Shown in pieces: positions 5,961 to 12,929 of a stretch of 12,929 bases of DNA. The number at the start of each line of letters is the position of its first letter. Position 1 is the stretch's first letter. Origin of the DNA: Gallionella sp. (GTDB taxonomy: Bacteria > Pseudomonadota > Gammaproteobacteria > Burkholderiales > Gallionellaceae); assembly GCA_024654105.1 (NCBI GenBank), contig JANLID010000394.1, positions 1-12,929 of the forward strand, read 5' to 3'. The notes below the pieces were generated by a model, which made no database searches, was not told where the DNA came from, and worked only from the letters and a program-made list of their open reading frames with translations. Position numbers and translations under genes: made by a program.

Positions 5961-6004
5961 GTAGGGTGGGCTGCGCCCACCATGTCGGGCATAGCCCGAC
6001 CTAC
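5961..6004 (+). repeat. Intergenic repeat with GTAGG-type inverted ends (short form, double hairpin)
   Basis: Two perfect 7-bp hairpins stand side by side: GGTGGGC/GCCCACC around TGC (5965-5981), and GTCGGGC/GCCCGAC around ATA (5984-6000). The whole element is framed by GTAGG (5961-5965) and CCTAC (6000-6004). CCGACCTAC at 5996-6004 is the exact complement of the left end of the long element at 1756-1764. It lies 63 nt after the cdsA stop. No T-run follows, so I do not call it a terminator, though it may stabilise or process the transcript. Confidence 0.7.
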
Positions 6005-6027
6005 TGTTACAGAAGCTGGGCTAAGGT

Positions 6028-6118
6028 AAAATCGTGAAACGTGAAAATAAAACTGTGAAACGTGAAACGAAGAAGCGGTTCTACGTTTCACATTTCACAT
6101 TTCACATTTCACGATTTT
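6028..6118 (+). repeat. Inverted heptamer array upstream of dxr
   Basis: The left arm is AAAATC then five heptamers: GTGAAAC (6034), GTGAAAA (6041), a divergent TAAAACT (6048), and GTGAAAC (6055, 6062). The right arm has GTTTCAC (6085) and ATTTCAC (6092, 6099, 6106), then GATTTT. If the divergent unit is bulged out, the arms pair along about 35 positions with three mismatches around a loop of about 14 nt. The mismatches are C against A on the + strand transcript but G against U on the - strand transcript. The array ends 4 nt before the dxr ATG. Confidence 0.85.
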
Positions 6119-6122
6119 AATC

Positions 6123-7298
6123 ATGCAACATCTGGCCATCCTCGGTTCTACCGGCAGCATTGGCACCAGCACGCTGGACGTGGTGGCGCGCCATCCAGAT
6201 AGATTTCGGGTCATTGCGCTGACGGCAAACAGCCAGGCCGATCTGTTGTTCCGGCAATGCGCGCAGTTCAAGCCGCGCTATGCGGTCATGCTGGATGAAG
6301 AGGCCGCCGTGCAGTTGCGCCAGCGCGTGTGCGAAGCGGGGTTGGCTATCGAGGTGTTGAGTGGCGCAGCGGCACTGGAGCAGGTTTCCGTGTTGCCGGA
6401 AGTGGATACGGTGATGGCCGCCATTGTTGGCGCGGCGGGTTTGCGCCCGACACTGGCGGCGGCGCGCGCCGGCAAGAAAATACTGCTGGCGAACAAGGAA
6501 ACGCTGGTGATGGCGGGTAACGTGTTCATGGAGGCGGTGCGCGCCAGCGGATCAGCATTGTTGCCGATTGACAGCGAACACAACGCGATTTTTCAGACGC
6601 TGCCACGTGGCTATGACGGCGATCTGGCGGGCAACGGTGTGCGCCGCATCCTGCTTACCGCTTCCGGCGGGCCGTTTCTCAATATGCCGTTGTCCGAGTT
6701 GCACAACGTCACGCCGGAGCAGGCCTGCGCGCATCCCAACTGGAGCATGGGCAAAAAAATTTCGGTGGACTCGGCGAGCATGATGAACAAGGGGCTGGAG
6801 GTTATCGAGGCACACTGGCTGTTTAATGCAAGCGTGGATGACATTCAGGTGGTGGTGCATCCGCAAAGCGTGATTCATTCGCTGGTCGAATATGTGGATG
6901 GTTCAATGCTGGCACAGCTTGGCAATCCCGACATGCGCACGCCGATCGCCTATGGCCTGGCTTGGCCGGAGCGCATCGATTCCGGCGTGGCGCCGCTGGA
7001 TTTGTGCAAGGTGGCGACGATGAATTTCGAGGCGCCGGACTTCGGGCGTTTCCCCTGTCTGGCGCTGGCCTACCAGGCATTGCGCGCGGCGGGCACTGCG
7101 CCGGCGATGCTGAATGCCGCGAACGAAGTGGCGGTGGCGGCTTTCCTCGATAAACAGATTTCCTTCCTGTCGATTCCGCGCGTTATTGAAGCAGTGCTGG
7201 ATGCGCTGCCGGTCAATGCGGTCGGCAGCCTGGATGATGTGCTGGCCGCAGATGCCGAGGCGCGCCGCGCCGCACAGCGGAAAATCGGACAATTATGA
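6123..7298 (+). CDS. dxr: 1-deoxy-D-xylulose 5-phosphate reductoisomerase
   Basis: Dxr converts DXP to 2-C-methyl-D-erythritol 4-phosphate with NADPH and a divalent metal. This is the first committed step of the MEP isoprenoid pathway and the target of fosmidomycin. The product has 391 residues (E. coli 398). GSTGSIG at 8-14 is the NADPH loop and LLANKETLV at 121-129 follows. Asp150 and Glu152 in IDSEHNAIFQ are metal ligands, and Glu226 in MMNKGLE is the third. SGGPF and HPNWSMGKKISVDSA form the substrate loop region. The ATG at 6123 has no Shine-Dalgarno, because the heptamer array takes up the leader. Its TGA overlaps the rseP ATG by 4 nt. It supplies IPP for the uppS reaction encoded two genes upstream. 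Confidence 0.98.
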   Translation: MQHLAILGSTGSIGTSTLDVVARHPDRFRVIALTANSQADLLFRQCAQFKPRYAVMLDEEAAVQLRQRVCEAGLAIEVLSGAAALEQVSVLPEVDTVMAAIVGAAGLRPTLAAARAGKKILLANKETLVMAGNVFMEAVRASGSALLPIDSEHNAIFQTLPRGYDGDLAGNGVRRILLTASGGPFLNMPLSELHNVTPEQACAHPNWSMGKKISVDSASMMNKGLEVIEAHWLFNASVDDIQVVVHPQSVIHSLVEYVDGSMLAQLGNPDMRTPIAYGLAWPERIDSGVAPLDLCKVATMNFEAPDFGRFPCLALAYQALRAAGTAPAMLNAANEVAVAAFLDKQISFLSIPRVIEAVLDALPVNAVGSLDDVLAADAEARRAAQRKIGQL

Positions 7299-8650
7299 TT
7301 ACCTTGTTGGCATTTATTGGCGCGATTGCGCTGCTGGTGGTGTTCCATGAGCTGGGGCATTACTGGGTGGCGCGCCGCTGCGGGGTGAAAGTGCTGCGTT
7401 TCTCGGTAGGCTTCGGTAAGGTGGTTTACAGCAAGCGCTTCGCCAGCGAGGGCACCGAATGGGTGATTTCCGCGATTCCGCTGGGCGGTTACGTCAAGAT
7501 GCTGGACGAGCGTGAAGAACCCGTTGCGCCGGACGAACTGAAATACGCTTTCAACCGTCAGCCGGTGCTGCAACGTATGGCTATTGTGATTGCCGGGCCG
7601 CTGGCCAACTTTCTGCTCGCCATTGTGCTGTACTGGGGGCTGTTTGTGTATGGATTGCCGGGGTTGAAGCCGACGCTGGGCGAGGTGCCGCCAGGCTCTC
7701 CGGCTGCGCTCGCGCAGATGCAAGCGGGCGAAACCATTTTCGGCATCAATGGTGAAACGATTCCGAGTTGGCAGGAATTGCGCTGGACATTATTGGAACT
7801 TGCCCTTCAACAGGGTGAAGTCAAAATCGAAGCGCGCAGCGCACAAGGTGAACCGCTTTTTCACCTGCTCGATATCAGCGGCCTGGAGGCCAAAGATCTG
7901 GGCGGAGAATTTCTCGACAAACTGGGGCTGCATTCTTATCAGCCGGCTGTCCTGCCTGTCATTGGCAAGATTGTCGAGGGTGGTGTGGCGCAGCGCGCCG
8001 GATTGCAGGAGGGCGACCACGTTCTGCGCGTCAACGGGGTGGTGATGCAGCGTTGGGGCGAGTTGGTGGAGACGATCCGCGCGCATCCAGGACAGACGGT
8101 GCGGCTTGACATCCAGCGTGGCGAAATGACTTCGAGCATCGAGCTGGTGCCTCAGGAGGTTGACGAATCCGGCAGGACGGTGGGCAAGATCGGCGCGGCA
8201 CCGCAAGTGGATCATGCCGCATGGCAGGCGATGCTGATCGAGGTAAGCTATGGTCCGCTCGAGGCATTTTCCCGATCCTTGCGCAAGACCTGGGAAACTT
8301 CAGCCATCACCTTGAAGATGCTGGGCAAGATGGTGCTGGGTGAGGTGTCGATGAAAAATCTGAGCGGACCGATCACCATCGCCGATTATGCCGGGCAATC
8401 TGCCGAAACAGGCGTGACAGCTTATCTGAGTTTTCTGGCCTTGATCAGCATCAGTCTCGGCGTGTTGAATTTGCTGCCGATCCCCTTATTGGATGGGGGG
8501 CACTTGCTGTATTATGTCGCCGAACTGGTCAAGGGTAGTCCGGTCTCCGAACAGGCTTGGGAGATCGGTCAAAAAATCGGCATCGCGCTGCTGGGTACGC
8601 TGATGATCTTTGCGATCTATAACGATATTAATCGCCTTATTTCAGGTTAA
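7295..8650 (+). CDS. rseP: RseP/RasP site-2 zinc metalloprotease
   Basis: RseP is an inner-membrane intramembrane protease. In E. coli it cuts the anti-sigma factor RseA after DegS and so releases sigma-E; it also clears signal peptides. The product has 451 residues (E. coli 450). HELGH at 18-22 in the first membrane segment supplies the zinc ligands and the catalytic glutamate. NLLPIPLLDGGH near 392-403 carries Asp400, the third ligand. The middle holds two PDZ domains (about 110-190 and 205-290; VGGVAQRAGLQEGD-like motif EGGVAQRAGLQEGD). Four membrane segments are expected. The start overlaps the dxr stop (ATGA), which indicates coupled translation. bamA follows 2 nt later, fitting its role in outer-membrane stress. 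Confidence 0.97.
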   Translation: MITLLAFIGAIALLVVFHELGHYWVARRCGVKVLRFSVGFGKVVYSKRFASEGTEWVISAIPLGGYVKMLDEREEPVAPDELKYAFNRQPVLQRMAIVIAGPLANFLLAIVLYWGLFVYGLPGLKPTLGEVPPGSPAALAQMQAGETIFGINGETIPSWQELRWTLLELALQQGEVKIEARSAQGEPLFHLLDISGLEAKDLGGEFLDKLGLHSYQPAVLPVIGKIVEGGVAQRAGLQEGDHVLRVNGVVMQRWGELVETIRAHPGQTVRLDIQRGEMTSSIELVPQEVDESGRTVGKIGAAPQVDHAAWQAMLIEVSYGPLEAFSRSLRKTWETSAITLKMLGKMVLGEVSMKNLSGPITIADYAGQSAETGVTAYLSFLALISISLGVLNLLPIPLLDGGHLLYYVAELVKGSPVSEQAWEIGQKIGIALLGTLMIFAIYNDINRLISG

Positions 8651-8652
8651 AA

Positions 8653-10992
8653 ATGAAATTGAAAAACGCCCTCACCCCAACCCTCTCCCGCAAGCGGGAG
8701 AGGGAGCAAACGTATCGCTACGCGAGTTTCACGTTAACGGGGCTGATTTCCCTGCTCTGCATGTCTCCCGCTTGGGCAATCGAGCCATTCATTGTCAAAG
8801 ATATTCGCGTCGAGGGCATTCAGCGTACCGAGGCTGGTACGGTGTTCAGCTATCTGCCGGTCAAGGTTGGCGATACCATGGACGACCAGCAGGCCGCGGC
8901 GGCGATTCGCTCTCTATATGAAACCGGATTTTTCAAGGACGTACGCCTGGAAGTCGAGCAGGGTGTGCTGATTGTGCTGGTGCGCGAGCGTCCTTCAATC
9001 GCCAGCATCGAACTCAACGGCATCAAGGACTTCCCCAAGGAACAACTCAAGGACAACATGAAGTACGCCGGGTTGGCCGAGGCGCGCATTTTCGACAAGG
9101 GCGCGCTGGAAAAAGCCACTCAGGAACTGAAGCGCCAGTATGTGGCGCGCGGCAAATACGCTGTGAGTGTCACGACAACCGTTACCGAACTGGAACGTAA
9201 TCGGGTTGGTATCGTGTTTAATGTGGTGGAAGGCGAAGTTTCCAAAATCAAGCAAATCAATCTGGTTGGCACTCAGGTTTATCAGGAAGGAGAGTTGCTG
9301 GACTTGCTGAAGCTCAGCACGCCGGATTGGATGAGCTGGTTCAGCAAAAATGACCAATACTCGAAACAGAAATTGTCCGCCGACATGGAAGTCTTGCGCT
9401 CGTTCTACATGGACAACGGCTATTTGGAGTTCAACATTGATTCCACGCAGGTTTCGATTACGCCGGATAAAAAGGATATTTACATCACCATCAACCTTAC
9501 CGAGGGGCCGAAATATATCGTGTCCAAAATCGGTGTTTCCGGCAACACGCTGATTCCCAGGGAAGAGGTGGAGAGCCTGATACAGGTGAAAGCGGGCGAT
9601 GCATTTTCACGGAGCGCGTTGACTGAAACCAGCAAGAAAATCGGCGAGCGTCTCGGCCAGGAGGGGCATGCCTTTGCCAACGTGAATGCAATTCCCGAGC
9701 TGGACAAGGAAAAACATCAGGTCGCGTTCAATTTCGTGGTCGATCCCGGACAGCGCGTGTACATACGCCGCATCAATATCGCGGGTAATGACAAGACGCG
9801 TGATGAGGTCATTCGCCGCGAATTCCGTCAGGTTGAGGGGGCGTGGTTCGATGTGGAAAAAATCAAGAAATCCAAGCAGCGCGTGGACAAACTGAACTTC
9901 TTCGAGGAAGTTAACATGGAAACGCCGCCGGTGCAAGGCGCTGCCGACCAGATGGACGTGAATATTTCGGTAAAAGAAAAATCCACGGGTAACGTTTCAG
10001 TGGGTGCGGGTTATTCCAATAATGAAGGAATTACGCTGGCGGCTGGTGTGACGCAGGCCAACCTGTTCGGCAGCGGCAATCATGTTTCAACGCAAATCAA
10101 CACCGGCAAGGTTAACCAAGTTTATTCACTTTCCTATACCAACCCGTACTTCACTGATGATGGCGTGAGCCGCGGCTTCGATATTTACAGGCGCAACAGC
10201 GATTCGACCGACACGGCAGTTAGCCAGTATTCTTCGCGCACGATGGGAGGCGGAATACGCTTCGCCGTGCCGATAGGCGAGGATGAATCGATCAGTTACG
10301 GCCTGGCATTTGAAAAAACCGATCTTGCGTTGACCGCATTAAGCTCTGACAGGCTTGTAAAATATGTGAACGAGTTCGGTACTTCAAATATCAATCTGGG
10401 CGCCACGGTAGGATGGGGGCGCGACAGCCGTGATAGTGTGATCTACACCACCGAAGGCACAGTGCAGCGCGCCTTTGCGGAAATCGCCTTGCCGGCGTTC
10501 GATATGCGCTATTACAAGCTGAATTACCAGCATCAGTGGTTCCATCCGCTGAGCAGCGATTTCACTTTGCTGTTGAATGGTGAAGCCGGAGTCGGCGGCG
10601 GTTATGGTGGCAGGCAGTTGCCGTTTTTCAAGAATTTCTACGCTGGTGGCGTCGGTTCGGTGCGCGGCTATGATTCCAATTCGCTGGGGCCGCGCGATCT
10701 CAACAATCATGCATTGGGTGGCACAAAGCGCGTGATCGGCAATGCAGAACTGCTGATGCCGGTTCCGGGAATCAAGGAAAAATCGGTGCGCATGAGCGGG
10801 TTTGTCGATGCGGGCGCGGTGTATGGTACGGGCGATCTGCCGGGTAGTGCGGGATTGCGCTATTCTGCCGGCGTGGCATTTACCTGGATATCTCCAATGG
10901 GACCGCTCAAATTCAGTTATGCTGTGCCGCTCAACAAACAACCGGCGGACAAATTGCAAAAATTCCAGTTCACGATGGGTTCGATGTTCTGA
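8653..10992 (+). CDS. bamA: Outer membrane protein assembly factor BamA
   Basis: BamA is the core of the BAM complex that folds beta-barrel proteins into the outer membrane. The product has 779 residues. A signal peptide ends at AWA (about residue 42), and the mature part starts IEPFIVKDIRVEGIQR. Five POTRA domains fill about 43-440, and a 16-strand barrel fills the rest. The loop-6 motif VRGY is at 670-673. The last residue is Phe (FTMGSMF), the usual signal for barrel insertion. Oddly, residues 6-18 (ALTPTLSRKRERE) come from an inserted palindromic repeat, so the n-region is much longer and more charged than normal, but frame is kept. The ATG at 8653 is 2 nt after rseP. There is no later Met before the hydrophobic core, so this start is needed. 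Confidence 0.97.
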   Translation: MKLKNALTPTLSRKREREQTYRYASFTLTGLISLLCMSPAWAIEPFIVKDIRVEGIQRTEAGTVFSYLPVKVGDTMDDQQAAAAIRSLYETGFFKDVRLEVEQGVLIVLVRERPSIASIELNGIKDFPKEQLKDNMKYAGLAEARIFDKGALEKATQELKRQYVARGKYAVSVTTTVTELERNRVGIVFNVVEGEVSKIKQINLVGTQVYQEGELLDLLKLSTPDWMSWFSKNDQYSKQKLSADMEVLRSFYMDNGYLEFNIDSTQVSITPDKKDIYITINLTEGPKYIVSKIGVSGNTLIPREEVESLIQVKAGDAFSRSALTETSKKIGERLGQEGHAFANVNAIPELDKEKHQVAFNFVVDPGQRVYIRRINIAGNDKTRDEVIRREFRQVEGAWFDVEKIKKSKQRVDKLNFFEEVNMETPPVQGAADQMDVNISVKEKSTGNVSVGAGYSNNEGITLAAGVTQANLFGSGNHVSTQINTGKVNQVYSLSYTNPYFTDDGVSRGFDIYRRNSDSTDTAVSQYSSRTMGGGIRFAVPIGEDESISYGLAFEKTDLALTALSSDRLVKYVNEFGTSNINLGATVGWGRDSRDSVIYTTEGTVQRAFAEIALPAFDMRYYKLNYQHQWFHPLSSDFTLLLNGEAGVGGGYGGRQLPFFKNFYAGGVGSVRGYDSNSLGPRDLNNHALGGTKRVIGNAELLMPVPGIKEKSVRMSGFVDAGAVYGTGDLPGSAGLRYSAGVAFTWISPMGPLKFSYAVPLNKQPADKLQKFQFTMGSMF
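8669..8704 (+). repeat. C-rich palindromic dispersed repeat, copy 2 (inside the bamA signal peptide)
   Basis: CCCTCACCCC (8669-8678) leads into a perfect 10-bp stem, CCCTCTCCCG (8681-8690) and CGGGAGAGGG (8695-8704), around CAAG. In the bamA frame it encodes LTPTLSRKRER. The 5' half matches the copy at the left window edge on the opposite strand, and both copies have the same orientation relative to their host gene. I recall near-identical palindromes scattered through many proteobacterial genomes, usually between genes. The stem starts 28 nt after the bamA ATG and could affect early translation. Confidence 0.85.
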
Positions 10993-11059
10993 TGCTGGCC
11001 TGACCGGGTGACCTGGAATGCCGGCCATTTGCTGGTTATGATGTGTTAAAGGAGTCGCG

Positions 11060-11581
11060 ATGAAGACGATGATAAAAGGATGTGCGCTGGCTTTATTGTT
11101 AGGCGCCGGAGTAGCGCAGGCCGCAGACTTCAGGGTTGGCGTGGTGAATACCGAGCGCATCCTGCGCGAGTCTGCACCGGCGATGAAAGCGGAGAAGAAA
11201 ATTGAAAAGGAATTTTCCGGGCGCGACCAGGAAATCAAGAAATTAATAAAGCAGGCGAAGGAGTTGCAGTCCTTTATGGATAAGGATGGCAAAGCGTTGC
11301 CCGACGTCGATTATCGCAACAAGGAACGCGAATTGACCGCCATGAATGTGAACCTGCAACGCATGCAGCGTGAGTTCCGCGAGGATTTGAACCTGCGCAA
11401 AAACGAAGAATTGGCGATTGTGCTGGAACAGGCTAACAAGGCGATTCAGACGATTGCCGAAACAGAAAAATATGATCTGATTCTGCAGGAAGCGGTGTAT
11501 CGCAATCCCCAAATAGATATTACCGACAAAGTAATCAAGCATCTCGCCGGCGAGACTGCCGACAGCAAGGATGCCAAATAA
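11060..11581 (+). CDS. skp: Periplasmic chaperone Skp/OmpH family
   Basis: Skp is a trimeric periplasmic chaperone that holds unfolded outer-membrane proteins on their way to BamA. The product has 173 residues (E. coli 161 including the signal). A signal peptide MKTMIKGCALALLLGAGVAQ-A is cut before ADFRVGVVN. The conserved start of the mature part (VGVVNTERILRESAPA) forms the trimer core. Residues about 45-140 are rich in Lys, Glu, Gln and Arg and form the coiled-coil tentacles. The chain returns to the core with YDLILQEAVYRNPQIDITDKVI. A strong AAAGGAG lies before the ATG, the clearest Shine-Dalgarno in this cluster. bamA ends 67 nt upstream and lpxD starts 12 nt downstream. Confidence 0.95.
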   Translation: MKTMIKGCALALLLGAGVAQAADFRVGVVNTERILRESAPAMKAEKKIEKEFSGRDQEIKKLIKQAKELQSFMDKDGKALPDVDYRNKERELTAMNVNLQRMQREFREDLNLRKNEELAIVLEQANKAIQTIAETEKYDLILQEAVYRNPQIDITDKVIKHLAGETADSKDAK

Positions 11582-11593
11582 GCGATACGCCGG

Positions 11594-12634
11594 ATGAATA
11601 TTTCCTATCGTTTGGCTGACATTGCGGCGCAGCTTGGCGGGCGCGTACTGGGCGACAGTGAGGTATGTGTCGCGCAAGTCGCCACGCTGGAAAATGCACA
11701 AGCACGTCACATCAGTTTTCTCGCCAACAGCAAATATCGCGCACAACTTGCCAATACCCGCGCCGGCGCAGTCATTCTTGGGGAATCAGATGCCGGCGCG
11801 ACCGATTTGCCGCGCATTGTTTCCGATAATCCCTACGCCTATTTCGCCAAGGTTTCGGCCTTGCTCAACCCCTTGCCGGAAACCACGTCGGGCGTGCATC
11901 TCAACGCATTTGTCGGCGCGGATGCGCAGATCGATGCGACCGCCAGCATCGCCGCGCTGGCGGTGATCGGCGCAGGCGCAGCGATCGGCGCGCACTCGGT
12001 GATCGGCGAGGGCTGCTGTATCGGCGCAAATACGGTCATCGGCAGCCATGCCCGGCTGTATCCGCATGTGGTGATTTACCATGACTGCCTGATCGGCGAT
12101 AACCTGATCGCGCATTCCGGCGCGGTGATCGGTTCGGACGGTTTCGGCATCGCGATGAACGAGGGACGCTGGGTCAAGATTCCGCAGATCGGTCGCGTGG
12201 TGATCGGCAACGATGTCGAGATCGGCGCAAACACCACCATCGACCGCGGCGCGCTGGACGACACGGTGATCGAGGACGGCGTGAAGCTGGACAACCAGAT
12301 TCAAATCGCGCACAACGTGCGCATCGGCGCGCATACCGCCATCGCCGGTTGTGTGGGTATTGCCGGCAGCACTAGTATCGGACGCCATTGCCGGATCGGC
12401 GGCAGCGCGGGCATTCTGGGGCATTTGCACATCGCGGATAATGTGGAAATCGCGGCGTTTACGCTGGTTGGGAAATCGATCCGCGAAGCCGGTTCCTACG
12501 CGGCCATTTTCCCCTTCAGCAAAACTGAGGATTGGCGCAAGAATGCCGCGCATCTGCGCCACCTCGACGAGTTGGCGAAGCGCGTCAAGACACTGGAACA
12601 AGAAATCGCATTACTGAAAGGGAAAGAACAATGA
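11594..12634 (+). CDS. lpxD: UDP-3-O-acylglucosamine N-acyltransferase
   Basis: LpxD transfers a 3-hydroxyacyl chain from ACP to the 2-amino group of UDP-3-O-acyl-glucosamine, the third step of lipid A synthesis, in the cytoplasm. The product has 346 residues (E. coli 341). An N-terminal uridine-binding domain (1-100; HISFLANSKYRAQL at 39-52) is followed by a left-handed beta-helix of hexapeptide repeats (about 105-300). A C-terminal helix (about 315-346) binds ACP. IQIAHNV holds catalytic His240 (E. coli His239), and HSGAVIGSDGFG at 174-185 lines the active site. The ATG at 11594 has a poor Shine-Dalgarno and lies 12 nt after skp. The stop overlaps the fabZ start by 4 nt (ATGA). Confidence 0.97.
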   Translation: MNISYRLADIAAQLGGRVLGDSEVCVAQVATLENAQARHISFLANSKYRAQLANTRAGAVILGESDAGATDLPRIVSDNPYAYFAKVSALLNPLPETTSGVHLNAFVGADAQIDATASIAALAVIGAGAAIGAHSVIGEGCCIGANTVIGSHARLYPHVVIYHDCLIGDNLIAHSGAVIGSDGFGIAMNEGRWVKIPQIGRVVIGNDVEIGANTTIDRGALDDTVIEDGVKLDNQIQIAHNVRIGAHTAIAGCVGIAGSTSIGRHCRIGGSAGILGHLHIADNVEIAAFTLVGKSIREAGSYAAIFPFSKTEDWRKNAAHLRHLDELAKRVKTLEQEIALLKGKEQ

Positions 12635-12929
12635 GCACGCAAATGGACATCCACGCCATTCTCGAACACCTGCCACACCGCTATCCGTTTTTGCTGGTGG
12701 ATCGGGTGCTGTCGCTCGAGCCGGGCAAGGACATCGTCGCGCTAAAGAACGTCACGATCAACGAACCATTTTTCCCCGGCCATTACCCGCATCATCCGGT
12801 GATGCCGGGCGTGCTGATCATCGAGGCGATGGCGCAGGTCGCCGCCTTGCTGTCGTTCAAATCGATGGGCAGCAAGCCGGACGAGAAGTCGGTGTATTAC
12901 TTCGCCGGCATCGACGGCGCGCGCTTCAA
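12631..12929 (+). CDS. fabZ: 3-hydroxyacyl-ACP dehydratase FabZ (5' part, runs off the right edge)
   Basis: FabZ dehydrates beta-hydroxyacyl-ACP in fatty acid elongation and competes with lipid A synthesis for hydroxyacyl-ACP. The visible part has 99 complete codons of an expected 145-155. LPHRYPFLLVDRV at 14-26 opens the hot-dog fold. FFPGHYPHHPVMPGVLIIEA at 47-66 includes catalytic His51 and Glu65, followed by MAQ. YYFAGIDGARF at the edge matches the next conserved strand. The ATG overlaps the lpxD TGA, and GGGAAAG lies just upstream. By the common order, lpxA and lpxB would follow outside the window. Confidence 0.97.
   Translation, partial: MSTQMDIHAILEHLPHRYPFLLVDRVLSLEPGKDIVALKNVTINEPFFPGHYPHHPVMPGVLIIEAMAQVAALLSFKSMGSKPDEKSVYYFAGIDGARF

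Noticed and set aside
6007..6032. TTACAG and TAAAAT as a dxr promoter
   Set aside because: The spacing is only 14 bp. The TAAAAT is attractive but overlaps the array arm, so I leave it uncalled.
5894..6091. 65-codon - strand frame in the cdsA-dxr gap
   Set aside because: It reads through both repeat elements (FHVSQFYFHVSRFY arises from the heptamers) and has no support as a protein.
4192..6118. CRISPR array interpretation of the heptamer tracts
   Set aside because: Units are 7 bp and contiguous, without spacers. The arms are inverted to each other and no cas gene is present.
10993..11059. Terminator between bamA and skp
   Set aside because: Only a 5-bp TGGCC/GGCCA stem with a long loop and no T-run is present.
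10384..11292. 302-codon - strand frame across the end of bamA and the start of skp
   Set aside because: It spans two real genes and the gap between them. It has no family resemblance and is explained by codon bias.
11786..12601. 271-codon - strand frame opposite lpxD, rich in Asp, Ala and His
   Set aside because: The periodic composition mirrors the hexapeptide repeats of LpxD read backward. It is not an independent protein.

Overview
The window carries a chromosomal housekeeping cluster typical of Betaproteobacteria. Protein character (EF-Ts, UppS, BamA, LpxD) and gene order suggest a Nitrosomonadales/Gallionellaceae-like organism, but this is inferred without database comparison. From about position 1028 to the right edge, twelve genes lie on the + strand in the order rpsB, tsf, pyrH, frr, uppS, cdsA, dxr, rseP, bamA, skp, lpxD, fabZ (fabZ cut by the edge). 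The order itself is well known in proteobacteria. I see no new protein-coding system.

Layout. 1-431 (- strand) is the 5' part of an FtsX-type ABC transporter permease resembling YbbP. 432-745 has no convincing gene. 711-838 is the 5' stump of an IS30-family insertion sequence, which abuts the rpsB promoter (887-916) and a structured rpsB leader. rpsB and tsf are separated by a repeat element and an intrinsic-terminator-like hairpin. tsf, pyrH and frr are closely spaced. uppS/cdsA, dxr/rseP and lpxD/fabZ overlap by 4-8 nt, which suggests translational coupling.

How the genes work together. rpsB, tsf and frr serve translation (small subunit, elongation, recycling). pyrH makes UDP for RNA and for UDP-sugar precursors. 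dxr and uppS supply isoprenoid and the undecaprenyl carrier. cdsA supplies CDP-diacylglycerol. rseP serves the envelope stress response. skp and bamA deliver and fold outer-membrane proteins. lpxD and fabZ belong to lipid A and fatty acid synthesis. The cluster thus joins growth-rate genes with envelope biogenesis.

The unusual layer is the repeats. (1) Two intergenic gaps, upstream of uppS and of dxr, hold inverted arrays of 7-bp units. The unit sequences differ, but both loci have five units on the left and four on the right, end almost at the next start codon, and leave no Shine-Dalgarno sequence. (2) A C-rich palindromic repeat is embedded in frame in the bamA signal-peptide region, and a related copy is in frame in the permease. 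(3) A third family with GTAGG-type ends overlaps the rpsB stop codon and recurs in compact form after cdsA. Repeats have therefore colonised gene borders, and even essential coding sequence, throughout this cluster.
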